NCBI GenBank assembly: GCA_015059875.1
Contig: SUZQ01000003.1
Location: forward strand, 1 to 64,000
Source of the DNA: Rikenellaceae bacterium
GTDB lineage: Bacteria > Bacteroidota > Bacteroidia > Bacteroidales > Rikenellaceae
Direction of reading: 5' to 3'
DNA length: 64,000 bases
In this document: positions 8,815 to 18,537 of the stretch, piece after piece
Layout of the letters: each line of letters opens with the position of its first letter
Position numbering within the stretch: the first letter of the stretch is position 1
The notes under the pieces: model-generated
The model's database searches: none
What the model was told of the DNA's origin: nothing
The model's input: only the letters and a program-made list of their open reading frames with translations
Made by a program: the position numbers and the translations under genes

Positions 8815-9615
8815 ATGAAGAATAAATTTATCGCTATCGTTCTCTCGCTCGCAGCATTGCTGGGCGTACAGAGAGCAAATGCGTGGGCGTTGTGGGGACA
8901 CCACCTCATCGCCTATGTGGCAGAGCAACACCTCACTCCCGAGGCAAAGGCTAATTGCGAACATTACCTCAAACACAAGGTTACTCACTACTCGTTGTGG
9001 CAGGACTATTGGCGCAATAGCGATCCGTTCAAGGAGATTACCCATTGGCACATGAACTATATCGACAAGGATTTCAATACTGTGGGTAAGAAGGGTAACA
9101 TCACTCGTGATGCCGTAACTCAGATTGAGCGCATCGTGAAGGAGATGGAGAAGGGCAAGTACAAGCAGATGTCCGACTCGATGGTTATGGTAAACCTGAA
9201 ACTCCTTATCCACATGGTTGGCGATATGCATACCCCTTGCCATGTGGGCTATGCAAAGGAGAGTGGCTATAAGATTTCGTCGCTTATCGTCAATGGCAAG
9301 AAGTACAATCATCACAAGTTCTGGGATGCGGCACCGCAGGTTATGCATCCGAAGTGGAATGCCGACAAGTACTTGAAGGCGTGCGATACCTACTCGCCAA
9401 AGCAGATTAAGAAGATTGTGAAAGGTAACCCTACAAAGTGGGGCAAGCAGAATGCCTACAAGATGGTTAAAACCTTCTACTTCTGGGAAAAGGGTACCGA
9501 GTTGAAGAATCTGACCGAGGAGCAGCGCAAGCAGATTGACGATGTGATGTTCGAGCAGATTGCTTATGCGGGCTATCGCTTGGCGAATATCCTTAATAAA
9601 ATTATGTCTAAATAA
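8815..9615 (+). CDS. S1/P1 nuclease family protein, type A
   Basis: WALWGHHLIAYVAEQHLTPEA; SLWQDYWR; HWHMN; LIHMVGDMHTPCH; HKFWD. Confidence 0.92.
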   Translation: MKNKFIAIVLSLAALLGVQRANAWALWGHHLIAYVAEQHLTPEAKANCEHYLKHKVTHYSLWQDYWRNSDPFKEITHWHMNYIDKDFNTVGKKGNITRDAVTQIERIVKEMEKGKYKQMSDSMVMVNLKLLIHMVGDMHTPCHVGYAKESGYKISSLIVNGKKYNHHKFWDAAPQVMHPKWNADKYLKACDTYSPKQIKKIVKGNPTKWGKQNAYKMVKTFYFWEKGTELKNLTEEQRKQIDDVMFEQIAYAGYRLANILNKIMSK

Positions 9616-9639
9616 TAAACCTATAACGAATTTACCACT

Positions 9640-10431
9640 ATGAAAAAGATAGTATTTTTGATGTTTGCCCTTGCAATGGTTGCAAACGAGGCGCTTGCTT
9701 TTAATACATTTGCCCACCAGACAATCTCGAAGTTGACCGAGATGAACCTCAACGAAAAGACTAAGCAGGAGGTTAAGGCGATTCTTAAAACCAGCATCAC
9801 AAAGGAGTGTGTATGGCTTAACACCTTGCGCAAGAATCCTGAAATGGCTCACACAAAGTCGTGGCACTTCTTCCAGCTCGATGCTAACGGCAAATCGACC
9901 ACAATGGACGAGAACGACGGTATCGTACAGCTCGAGAAGGCTATTGCCGTACTTCGCAATCGCAAGAATCATAGCGAGGCGGAGCAGCTTACAGCGTTGC
10001 GCACGGTGATTCACCTTGTGCAGGATATGCACTGCCTTTCGCACATCCGCATCGAGGGTATCGAGGCTACAAAGGGCTTCACTTTCCGTATTTGGAACGA
10101 GCTCGACGGCAAGGGCCGCAAGGAGTGGAATCAGAAGTGGTATACCTTGTGGGAGTCGACTTTCTCCAATCGCTACACCATCTTCACTCCGCAGTACTAT
10201 GCCGAGGATATCGACATCTACGCACGCGACAAGAAGGCGGAATACTCGAAGGGCGAGCCTCGTTTCTGGGTTGAGAATGGCGGCGAGGATGTCGTTCGCG
10301 CTCTCAAGCAGCTCAACACGGGTGCGGTTGTGCCTACACAGGTGGTACTGACTCACGAGTTCAACCATACCAAGTGTATGGCGAAGGCTGCATATCGCTT
10401 GGCAGCTCTCTTGAACGATATTTTCAAATAA
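9640..10431 (+). CDS. S1/P1 nuclease paralog, type B with intermediate metal site
   Basis: FNTFAHQTISKLTEMNL (Trp1 to Phe, His6 kept); SWHFFQLD; VIHLVQDMHCLSH; then B-type IRIEGIEATKGFTF and YAEDIDIY. Confidence 0.8.
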   Translation: MKKIVFLMFALAMVANEALAFNTFAHQTISKLTEMNLNEKTKQEVKAILKTSITKECVWLNTLRKNPEMAHTKSWHFFQLDANGKSTTMDENDGIVQLEKAIAVLRNRKNHSEAEQLTALRTVIHLVQDMHCLSHIRIEGIEATKGFTFRIWNELDGKGRKEWNQKWYTLWESTFSNRYTIFTPQYYAEDIDIYARDKKAEYSKGEPRFWVENGGEDVVRALKQLNTGAVVPTQVVLTHEFNHTKCMAKAAYRLAALLNDIFK

Positions 10432-10452
10432 GATACCTAAATACAACTAACT

Positions 10453-11250
10453 ATGAAGCGTAAAATTTCAATTTTAGTTCTTGCACTTGTGGCTTTAATG
10501 GGCGTGCAGAGTGCAAAGGCTTGGGGCGGTTACGGTCATGGAGCAATCGCCTATGTAGCCGAGCAACACCTCACGCCAAAGGCAAAGGCGGAGTGTCGTC
10601 GCTATTTGAAGCACACTCTCCCATGGTATGCGTCGTGGATGGATCATTGGCGTGCAGTACCTCCATTCCACCCAACAAATGCTTGGCATGGTTTCTCGGC
10701 TACAGCCGACGGTCAAGTCAATTGGGATAAGGGCGACGGTAAGGCTATGGGACAGATTATAAAGATTGTGGAGAGTATGGGTAATGGCAAGTACAAGAAT
10801 CTTCCCGATTCGCTCGTGCGTCACAACCTCTTGATTTTGGTTCATGCGTTGCCTGATATGCACTGTCCTGTGCATGTAGGCTTCTCAAGGAGCGATTTTC
10901 CGCAGTACAAATACTCGCTCCGTCGCAATGGAAAGCCGTATAAGATGCACGGTTTCTGGGACGGCTCGCCTGGCTTCCAGCGCAAGAATTGGACATTCGA
11001 GAGGTATGCTAAGACTGTTGATAATATTACACCAAAGCAGGAGAAGAAGATCGTCAAGAAGGGCAACTTCGACTATTGGGGACGCGATATTATCAAGCAG
11101 GCACATCGTGCTTACGCAATCACTCCCGAGGATAAGGATATAGCGAAGCTCACAGCCGATGAGAAGGCGGATGTTTTGGCATTGGCAGATGAGATGTCGA
11201 TGAAGGCGGCTTATCGCTTGGCGTATGTATTGAACACTATTTTCAAATAA
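10453..11250 (+). CDS. S1/P1 nuclease family protein, type A (subfamily A1)
   Basis: WGGYGHGAIAYVAEQHLTPKAK; ASWMDHWR; AWHGF; LVHALPDMHCPVH; HGFWDGSPGF. Confidence 0.92.
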   Translation: MKRKISILVLALVALMGVQSAKAWGGYGHGAIAYVAEQHLTPKAKAECRRYLKHTLPWYASWMDHWRAVPPFHPTNAWHGFSATADGQVNWDKGDGKAMGQIIKIVESMGNGKYKNLPDSLVRHNLLILVHALPDMHCPVHVGFSRSDFPQYKYSLRRNGKPYKMHGFWDGSPGFQRKNWTFERYAKTVDNITPKQEKKIVKKGNFDYWGRDIIKQAHRAYAITPEDKDIAKLTADEKADVLALADEMSMKAAYRLAYVLNTIFK

Positions 11251-11266
11251 AAAACGAGTTGAAACG

Positions 11267-12055
11267 ATGAAAAAGATAATTTTGGTATTGGCACTCGCGC
11301 TGACAGTTTCGGTTGCGAATGCTTGGAATAAACCAGCCGATGAGGGTGTTGTGATTTTGGCAAATAAACATCTCTCTGCTGAAGCAAAGAGTTTGCTTAA
11401 TGAGTATTTGGGCGAGAGCTATGCTGACGATGTGCAGTATCTCTACACTCTTGAGCGTAAGAAGATTGCAAAGCATTCAAAGGAGATTCACTATCTTCAC
11501 CTCGATAGCAATTTGAAGCCTACAAAGGTGGCAGGTGCTGATGCGTTGGCTGGTATCGAGAGCGCATTGGAAGTTGTTCGTGGTCGCAACTCGCACTCAA
11601 AGGGCGAGGTTGTAGAGGCTTTGCGTACCATTATTACCCTTATCTGCGATATGCACAACTTCTCGTATGTCCGTATCGAGGGCATTGCAAACTCGCAGCA
11701 GGACTTTAAGTTCAAGTGCTATGGTGGTGATGTCGGTAAGCGTAAGGTCGCTAATCCAATTAGCTGGGGACGATTCTGGAATTACTACGCAGGATGGCAC
11801 ACCGGTTTTTCGGGCGATTTGTGGGCTGAGGATATCGAGTTGTGCCTTGGCGCGCGTCGTGCGGAGCTTGCTGCTGGCGGCTTGAACGATTGGGCTACTC
11901 AAATTGGCGAGAAGGCTGCTTGGTTATACAGCTATATCAACCCTGAGTATTCGATGACTCGTCGCGAGCGCAACGAACTTGAGGAGTTGAACTACGAGAT
12001 GATGGCTCGTGCAGGTTATCGTTTGGCGGTACTTTTGAATGAGGTTGCTAAATAG
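11267..12055 (+). CDS. Degenerate S1/P1 nuclease paralog, type B (subfamily B1)
   Basis: WNKPADEGVVILANKHL; YADDVQYLYTLE; EIHYLHLD; TLICDMHNFSYVRIEGI; LWAEDI; AGYRLAVLLNEVAK. Confidence 0.8.
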   Translation: MKKIILVLALALTVSVANAWNKPADEGVVILANKHLSAEAKSLLNEYLGESYADDVQYLYTLERKKIAKHSKEIHYLHLDSNLKPTKVAGADALAGIESALEVVRGRNSHSKGEVVEALRTIITLICDMHNFSYVRIEGIANSQQDFKFKCYGGDVGKRKVANPISWGRFWNYYAGWHTGFSGDLWAEDIELCLGARRAELAAGGLNDWATQIGEKAAWLYSYINPEYSMTRRERNELEELNYEMMARAGYRLAVLLNEVAK

Positions 12056-12066
12056 TAAAGCCATTT

Positions 12067-12861
12067 ATGAAAGTTCGTGCATTAATCGCTTTATGCCTCG
12101 CCTTCGTAGCAACGGAGGCGATGGCATGGAGCGCTCATACCCACATCACCATAGGTCATATTGCCGAACAACATCTTTCGACTGAGGCGAAGGCAAAGAC
12201 TCATCACTATTTGCGCCATACGCTTGCCTATTATGCAGTTTGGCAGGATGATGTAGCATTCAGCAAAGAGTATGCCGAAACTCGCTATTGGCACGGAGTG
12301 CGCTACGATGCAAAGAATCGCTATCAGTACCGTGAGGGTAGAAATGCTATCACCCATATTATCCGCATTTGGGATGAGATGAAGGATGGTGGGTACAAGA
12401 AGTTGACCGACTCGGCTATCGTTGTAAATCTAAAACTCCTCATCCACATGGTCGGCGATATGCACTGTCCGTCACACAACTATTATGATGACGATCCGAA
12501 TCCGAGGTATAAGCGATACTCCATTCTTGTCAATGGCAAGAAGGTGCATTGGCACAAGTTCTGGGATCGTTCGGCAGTGCAATTTTTCCATAAGGGTTGG
12601 AGCAGTCAGGATTATGTGAAGAATATCGACAATCTCACCGAGAAGCAGATTGCCAAGATTGTGAAGGGAACGCCTGAGCAGTGGGCAAAGCAGAATGGCA
12701 GGGATATGCGCGAGCCATACCGAACGCTGCTTATTCCTCATGTCGAGTTCAGTGATATGCCCGAAGAGAACAAACAGCGAATGTGCGAGATTGTAGATTT
12801 GCAGATTCTGCGCGGAGGATACCGCTTGGCACATATCATTAACGATATATTCAAGTATTAG
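12067..12861 (+). CDS. S1/P1 nuclease family protein, type A
   Basis: WSAHTHITIGHIAEQHL; AVWQDDVAF; YWHGV; LIHMVGDMHCPSH; HKFWD. Confidence 0.92.
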   Translation: MKVRALIALCLAFVATEAMAWSAHTHITIGHIAEQHLSTEAKAKTHHYLRHTLAYYAVWQDDVAFSKEYAETRYWHGVRYDAKNRYQYREGRNAITHIIRIWDEMKDGGYKKLTDSAIVVNLKLLIHMVGDMHCPSHNYYDDDPNPRYKRYSILVNGKKVHWHKFWDRSAVQFFHKGWSSQDYVKNIDNLTEKQIAKIVKGTPEQWAKQNGRDMREPYRTLLIPHVEFSDMPEENKQRMCEIVDLQILRGGYRLAHIINDIFKY

Positions 12862-12875
12862 AGGAGGGTTGCGAT

Positions 12876-13646
12876 ATGAAGAAGATATTTATGATTGTGG
12901 CCCTTGTGGCAATAGTATTTTCGGCACAGGCGTGGACTCGCGAGGCGGATCATGGAACAAGAGTCTTTGCAAGAGAGCATCTCGACGCTTCGGTAGTGAA
13001 GGAGTATACTCGCATTTTGCGTCTGGGCAAGAAGTATCCTCGCGAGAAAGTTGCTACACCGCAGGATGAGCGTTGGGGACGAGTATCTCTCGGAACGGAT
13101 TTGCGCTCGACAACAACCTACGAGGGCGATGTTGTCGTACAGATAGAGCGTGCGGCCGATGTGTTGCGCAACCGTGCAGACCATAGCGAGAAGGAGCAAA
13201 TCGAGGCTCTGCGTTCCATTTTCTCCAATATGATTTTGTTGCACAACATCTCGTGTGTGTCGATTGAGGGTGTAGTGAAGTCCAAGGGATTCAAAGTATA
13301 TACCCATTGGGGCGAGTCGGAGCCTAAGTTCGATAAAAGGAGTATTAGGTCGTGGGCGCAGATTTGGGGGCGTAATGCCACATTAGGCTTTTATGGTTTT
13401 ACTCCCGAAATGTTTGCCGAGGAGTTGCGAATCAGCCACGGAACGGATAAAGAGTCGTTCTCGGCAGGTACAATTCGTGATTGGGCGGCCGATATGGGCA
13501 AGGAGGCTGCGGCTCAATTGGAGTGGGCTGAACCCGATATGAAGCTCTATAAAATGAAGCTTATCGATATCGAACCCGTACACAATCGCCTCATGGCGAA
13601 GGCAGGCTTCCGCTTGGCGGCTCTGCTTAATGAGGTGCTTAAGTAG
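12876..13646 (+). CDS. Degenerate S1/P1 nuclease paralog, type B
   Basis: WTREADHGTRVFAREHL; SNMILLHNISCVSIEGV; FAEELRI; AGFRLAALLNEVLK. Confidence 0.78.
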   Translation: MKKIFMIVALVAIVFSAQAWTREADHGTRVFAREHLDASVVKEYTRILRLGKKYPREKVATPQDERWGRVSLGTDLRSTTTYEGDVVVQIERAADVLRNRADHSEKEQIEALRSIFSNMILLHNISCVSIEGVVKSKGFKVYTHWGESEPKFDKRSIRSWAQIWGRNATLGFYGFTPEMFAEELRISHGTDKESFSAGTIRDWAADMGKEAAAQLEWAEPDMKLYKMKLIDIEPVHNRLMAKAGFRLAALLNEVLK

Positions 13647-13687
13647 TCATTTTTTTTGATATTTTTAATTAATAAAGTAAAGAGATT

Positions 13688-14485
13688 ATGAATAGAAGAT
13701 TATTATTGTTGGCTTTGGCGACACTCTTTGTTGCCAATAGCGCAATGGCTTGGGGAGGCTTCGGCCACGGAGCAATTGCATATGTTGCAGAGCAGCATCT
13801 TACCCCTGAGGCAAAGGAGAAGTGTCGCTACTATCTAAAGCACACTCTTCCATACTATGCTTCGTGGATGGATCATTGGCGTGGTATTGCTAAGTATAAG
13901 AGTGTGAATAACCCACACTCGTTCAAGGTCATGCCAGATGGATATAATATTGATTGGGGAGGTACTCCTGAGGGCCGCGTATTGGGACACTATGTAAATG
14001 CAATGAAGGAGCTCGGCAATGGCAATTACAAGAATCTTCCCGATTCGGTTGTGCGTCAGCGACTTATCAATATGGTGCACTACCTTCCTGATTTACACTG
14101 TCCTGTACATGTAGGCTTCCCGAAGAAAGAGTTTGCGCACTATCGTTACAATATCTACAGAAAGGGTAAGAAGATTAAGTATCACGGATTTTGGGATGGC
14201 TCTCCTGGATTTACTCGTAAGAATTGGACATTTGAGCGTTATGCTGCCGAGGTTGATAAGGTAACTCCAAAGCAAGCAAAGAGATGGGTAAAGGGAGATA
14301 TCGATGTTTGGGGACGCGATATTATCAAGCAGGCGCATCGTTGCTATCAGATTACTCCAGCCGAGACCGATGTTGCAAATCTTACAGAAGAGCAAAAGGC
14401 GGAGGTGTTGAGGCTTGCTGACGAGCAGGCACTGAAGGCTGCTTATCGCTTGGCTCACACATTGAATAAAATTTTTGCGGAGTAA
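13688..14485 (+). CDS. S1/P1 nuclease family protein, type A (subfamily A1)
   Basis: WGGFGHGAIAYVAEQHLTPEAK; ASWMDHWR; NPHSF; MVHYLPDLHCPVH; HGFWDGSPGF. Confidence 0.92.
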   Translation: MNRRLLLLALATLFVANSAMAWGGFGHGAIAYVAEQHLTPEAKEKCRYYLKHTLPYYASWMDHWRGIAKYKSVNNPHSFKVMPDGYNIDWGGTPEGRVLGHYVNAMKELGNGNYKNLPDSVVRQRLINMVHYLPDLHCPVHVGFPKKEFAHYRYNIYRKGKKIKYHGFWDGSPGFTRKNWTFERYAAEVDKVTPKQAKRWVKGDIDVWGRDIIKQAHRCYQITPAETDVANLTEEQKAEVLRLADEQALKAAYRLAHTLNKIFAE

Positions 14486-14513
14486 TTTACTTTTTGAGAA
14501 AGGAGATTCTATT

Positions 14514-15305
14514 ATGAAGAAGATATTTTTATTGTTAGCTTTTGCCCTCACGGCATCTGTGGCAAATGCTTGGATTAGAGTTTGTGATGAGGGTGTTGCT
14601 ATTTTGGCATTGAAGCACCTTACACCAGCAGCAAAGAGTGTTGTAGAGCAGCATTTGGGTACATCCGTAAAGGATGATGTGCACTATCTCTATGTGCTTG
14701 AGTCGAAGAAGAAGTCGCCATACTCAAAGGAGGTGCATTTCGTTCATCTTGATGCTAATCTTAATCCACATGCAGCTGACGAGAACGACGCTTTGGTAGT
14801 GTTAGAGCGTTGCGTAGATGTTGTTAAGACACGCGACAACCACTCGGCAGCTGAGGTTAAGGCGGCATTGCGTACCATTATTAATCTAATGTGCGATGTT
14901 CACAACTTCTCGTACTATCGTATCGAGGGCGTGGCTCATTCGCAGCAGCCGTTCAAGTTCAAGCGTACTGTTTACGAGTATGGTAAGACCAAGGATGATA
15001 TCGCCAATGTTAAGTGGATGACATTGTGGAGTAGCTACGGCAATCGTCATCGTGGTTTTTCGGGCGATTTGTGGGCTGAGGATATGGCTTTGTGCCTCGG
15101 TCACAAGAAGGCTGAGTATTCGCAAGGTTCACTTTGCGATTGGGTAAAGGAGACGGGTACAAAGTCGGCTGCTTTCCTTGAGTTTATCAATCCTTCGTAT
15201 GTAATGCCTGTATTGATGTTCAATGAGTTGGAGGATACCAACTACGAGCAGATGGTGCGTGCGAGCTTCCGCTTGGCTGCACTTCTGAATAGTACTATTC
15301 AATAG
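14514..15305 (+). CDS. Degenerate S1/P1 nuclease paralog, type B (subfamily B1)
   Basis: Likely start MKKIFLLLAF at 14514; WIRVCDEGVAILALKHL; EVHFVHLD; NLMCDVHNFSYYRIEGV; LWAEDM. Confidence 0.8.
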   Translation: MKKIFLLLAFALTASVANAWIRVCDEGVAILALKHLTPAAKSVVEQHLGTSVKDDVHYLYVLESKKKSPYSKEVHFVHLDANLNPHAADENDALVVLERCVDVVKTRDNHSAAEVKAALRTIINLMCDVHNFSYYRIEGVAHSQQPFKFKRTVYEYGKTKDDIANVKWMTLWSSYGNRHRGFSGDLWAEDMALCLGHKKAEYSQGSLCDWVKETGTKSAAFLEFINPSYVMPVLMFNELEDTNYEQMVRASFRLAALLNSTIQ

Positions 15306-15312
15306 TGAAAAT

Positions 15313-16149
15313 ATGAAAAAAACATCAATTATAACCATAATATTAGTGTTGTTCGTGACCACCCGCGCTATGGCGTGGGGTGGTCCTGGACACTCGATTA
15401 TTGGTTATATCGCAGAGAACCACTTAACGCCGGCGGCAAAGGAGAAGTGCCACCACTATATCCGCCACACACTCGCTTATGAGGCTTCGTGGATGGATCA
15501 TTGGCGTTATTGCAAGGGCTTTAATGGTACGGCACATTGGCATATCGGCTACGCCTACCCAGAGCGTCAGTATACGGGCGATTTTCGCGATCAGTTTCTC
15601 AAGCAGGAGTCGGTGCGCAAGAGTGCCGCATATCGTATCAACGAGTTCCACAACGAGCTGCGCGGCTCCTACAAGGAGATGCCCGACTCGATAGTGGCGA
15701 ATAAGATTCGTTTCTTGATACATATGTTGGGTGATATGCACTGCCCAGCCCATGTGGCAATCCCTGTTGAAGATAAACCGACTTACGACGAAACAACGGT
15801 CTATAACCGTTATCGCCTCTATCGCAACGGCAAGAAGAGTTCGTATCATAATATGTGGGACACCGTTACCTCGTTGCTCTTTCCGAAGAGGATGATTCCG
15901 GAGTGGATTGAGGAGGTTGATACCTACAACGATAAGCAGCGCGAGAAGATATGTCAAGGCGATGCAAACGATTGGCTCGCTGCGACTACAAAGGATGTTT
16001 TTCGCTCCTACAAGCAGATTCCGCGCGATACTGACATCGCAAAGTTGAGCGACAAGCAGCGTGAGCAACTCACAAACCTCACATATAAGCAGATGGCTTA
16101 TGCAGGGTATCGTTTGGCGTATATTCTAAATGATATTTTTAAGGAGTAG
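15313..16149 (+). CDS. S1/P1 nuclease family protein, type A
   Basis: WGGPGHSIIGYIAENHLTPAAK; ASWMDHWR; HWHIG; LIHMLGDMHCPAH; HNMWD. Confidence 0.92.
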   Translation: MKKTSIITIILVLFVTTRAMAWGGPGHSIIGYIAENHLTPAAKEKCHHYIRHTLAYEASWMDHWRYCKGFNGTAHWHIGYAYPERQYTGDFRDQFLKQESVRKSAAYRINEFHNELRGSYKEMPDSIVANKIRFLIHMLGDMHCPAHVAIPVEDKPTYDETTVYNRYRLYRNGKKSSYHNMWDTVTSLLFPKRMIPEWIEEVDTYNDKQREKICQGDANDWLAATTKDVFRSYKQIPRDTDIAKLSDKQREQLTNLTYKQMAYAGYRLAYILNDIFKE

Positions 16150-16154
16150 TGGCT

Positions 16155-16898
16155 ATGAAACGAATAATATTTACACTTTTGTTGCTCGTGTCGGTGTGTT
16201 CGGCTGGAGCTTGGAATAAGAGTTCGTACGCTACAATTATGGTACTCGCCTCGCAGCAACTCTCACCCGAAGCCAAGGGTGTAGTCAATAAGGCTGTTGG
16301 AAGCGACTTTGCCACGATAGTTATCGCGGATAAGGCTCTGAATACCTTCTCGGTAGATGAGAACTACGCTCCACTTCGCAATGGAGATAATGATGCGTTA
16401 GTTGTAGCCGAGCAGTGCGTGGAGCGTCTGCGCAAAAATAAGGCAGATGGCGAGGCTATCGTTCTACTCGCGAAGGCTATTGCCGATTTGCACTCGGTGC
16501 CAAATTTCCGTATCAAGGATCACGACTTCTCGAACAATAACTATACGGTGCGCCGTTGGAATAATCGTGCGGGCAAGTTGGCTCGTTACAGAAATGTCAA
16601 GTGGCGTTCGCTGTGGAATACAGTATATCCTGGGCGTCACTACCTCTTTACTCCAGAGTTGTATGCCTACGATATTGACCTCTACCATTCACGATATCGC
16701 ACCGCGTTCATCGAGGGCGGAATCTCGGAGTGGGCTGCGGATGTAGCAAAGGAGTGTCGTGCGGTCTATGCAGAGGAGATGGGCGATATGTACATCCTGA
16801 CACAGGAGCGTGAGAATGAATACGAGTTTATTCATGATCGCCTAATGGCAAAGGCGGGCTATCGCTTGGGTACTTTGTTGAATGAAATTTTAAGATAA
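16155..16898 (+). CDS. Degenerate S1/P1 nuclease paralog, type B
   Basis: MKRIIFTLLLL signal; WNKSSYATIMVLASQQLSPEAK; KAIADLHSVPNFRIKD; YAYDIDLY; AGYRLGTLLNEIL. Confidence 0.75.
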   Translation: MKRIIFTLLLLVSVCSAGAWNKSSYATIMVLASQQLSPEAKGVVNKAVGSDFATIVIADKALNTFSVDENYAPLRNGDNDALVVAEQCVERLRKNKADGEAIVLLAKAIADLHSVPNFRIKDHDFSNNNYTVRRWNNRAGKLARYRNVKWRSLWNTVYPGRHYLFTPELYAYDIDLYHSRYRTAFIEGGISEWAADVAKECRAVYAEEMGDMYILTQERENEYEFIHDRLMAKAGYRLGTLLNEILR

Positions 16899-16910
16899 TA
16901 AATAGTTGTA

Positions 16911-17702
16911 ATGAAAAAGATTTTTATTGCGATTTTAGCGGTAGTAGCACTCTGCTCGTCGCATAGAGCAATGGCGTGGGGCGGTTTTGCACACTCCGCT
17001 ATCACCGAGATTGCCGAGCGTAATCTAACTCCGCAGGCGCGCGAGAAGATTCATCACTATCTGAATCACTCGTTGCCATTCTACGCAATTTGGATGGATC
17101 AGTATCGTTACACCGATCCTTATCGCCCATCGGGCAAGTGGCATAGCAACTGGATGGACGAGAGTGGTGCGGTGGATATGACAAACGAGTATTGTGCGGC
17201 TTATCAGACTACCCGCATCTGGAAGGAGATGAAAAATTACAAAAAGATGCCCGATTCGGTGGTGCGTCTGAATTTGTTGTATCTTATTCATCTTGTGGCT
17301 GATATGCACTGCCCTTGCCACAATGTATGGCCCAAGAAGTCTCATCCGCAATATCGCTATCACTTGACCAATAACAAGGGACAAAAGCAGTCGTTCCATA
17401 GCTATTGGGACAATACAGCGATTACCTATGGTCGTAAAAAGTGGACAGCAAGCTACTACGCTGATAAGATGGCAACCCTCTCGGAGAAGGAGATAAAGAA
17501 GATTTGCAAGGGTACACCTTACAAGTGGGCGGTGACGAGTCTGCCAAATGCCGAGCGTACATTTGAACTCACGCCAAAAGGCTCGAATGTACAGAAGTAC
17601 TCGAAGAAATCGCGTCAGGAGATGCGTCGCATTGTCGATGAGGAGGCTGTAAAGGCGGGTTATCGCTTGGCGTATGTTATGAATCAGATTTTCAAGAAGT
17701 AG
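16911..17702 (+). CDS. S1/P1 nuclease family protein, type A (subfamily A4)
   Basis: WGGFAHSAITEIAERNLTPQA; AIWMDQYR; KWHSN; LIHLVADMHCPCH; HSYWD. Confidence 0.92.
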   Translation: MKKIFIAILAVVALCSSHRAMAWGGFAHSAITEIAERNLTPQAREKIHHYLNHSLPFYAIWMDQYRYTDPYRPSGKWHSNWMDESGAVDMTNEYCAAYQTTRIWKEMKNYKKMPDSVVRLNLLYLIHLVADMHCPCHNVWPKKSHPQYRYHLTNNKGQKQSFHSYWDNTAITYGRKKWTASYYADKMATLSEKEIKKICKGTPYKWAVTSLPNAERTFELTPKGSNVQKYSKKSRQEMRRIVDEEAVKAGYRLAYVMNQIFKK

Positions 17703-17715
17703 AGGAGGATAGAGT

Positions 17716-18507
17716 ATGAAGAAGATATTTTTGGCTATCGCCCTCGTTATGGGCGTATATTCGGCTCAGGCTTGGAATTGGGTTTATGATCAGGCGACTC
17801 TCTTGTGGGCATTTGAGAATCTTACACCTCAGGCACAAGCGGAGTTCAAACGCTATCTCGGAGAGGATGTGCATCGCCAGATTCAAACTTTCGAGGCAGC
17901 ACGCAAGAAGGGACAACTGCGCGAAACCGCCGATTGGCGAACCATCTCGCTCGATATGGATTTGAAGCCCGTAATTACGGATGATAAAAATGCTATCGTG
18001 CAGATTGAGAAGGCTATGGAGGTTGTGAAAAATCGTGCAACGAAGAGCAACGAAGAGGTAGCTTTTGCGCTGCATACCATCATTGAACTCACCATCGAGA
18101 TGCACAATGTTGGCAATGTCCACCTCGAAGAGTTCCCTTTCTCGAAGGATGATTTCGAGTTCAGACAATCAATGGGTGGCTACGGCAAGAAGGAGAAGTT
18201 CCGTAATCGCAAGTGGAAACACTTCTGGTCTTACGGCTTCTCAATCTTCCATTCGGCGTGGTCGTCGGGTATGCACATTCGCGACTTGAAGGTGTGTCAA
18301 GGTCGCTACAAGGAGCAGTATCAAGCTGGCTCTCTGCGCGATTGGGCCACCGATATGGGCAAGTTGGTAAAGCCACTCTACGAGTGGGCAGAGCCAGGAT
18401 GTTACCTTTCGCGTCAGGCGCATGCCGAGCATGAGGAGTTGTTCCTCGCGGGCGTGGCGAGAGCTTCGTTCCGTATGGCAGTGTTGCTGAACGAGGCACT
18501 TAAGTAG
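17716..18507 (+). CDS. Degenerate S1/P1 nuclease paralog, type B (subfamily B2)
   Basis: WNWVYDQATLLWAFENLTPQA; DWRTISLD; ELTIEMHNVGNVHLEE; SFRMAVLLNEALK. Confidence 0.78.
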   Translation: MKKIFLAIALVMGVYSAQAWNWVYDQATLLWAFENLTPQAQAEFKRYLGEDVHRQIQTFEAARKKGQLRETADWRTISLDMDLKPVITDDKNAIVQIEKAMEVVKNRATKSNEEVAFALHTIIELTIEMHNVGNVHLEEFPFSKDDFEFRQSMGGYGKKEKFRNRKWKHFWSYGFSIFHSAWSSGMHIRDLKVCQGRYKEQYQAGSLRDWATDMGKLVKPLYEWAEPGCYLSRQAHAEHEELFLAGVARASFRMAVLLNEALK

Positions 18508-18537
18508 AAAACCAATAAACTAACCAAAAATAGAGTT

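Noticed and set aside
8785-10446. 553-aa minus-strand ORF opposite the S1/P1 array
   Set aside because: Antisense shadow ORF created by codon bias across two well-supported plus-strand genes; its translation has no recognisable domain.
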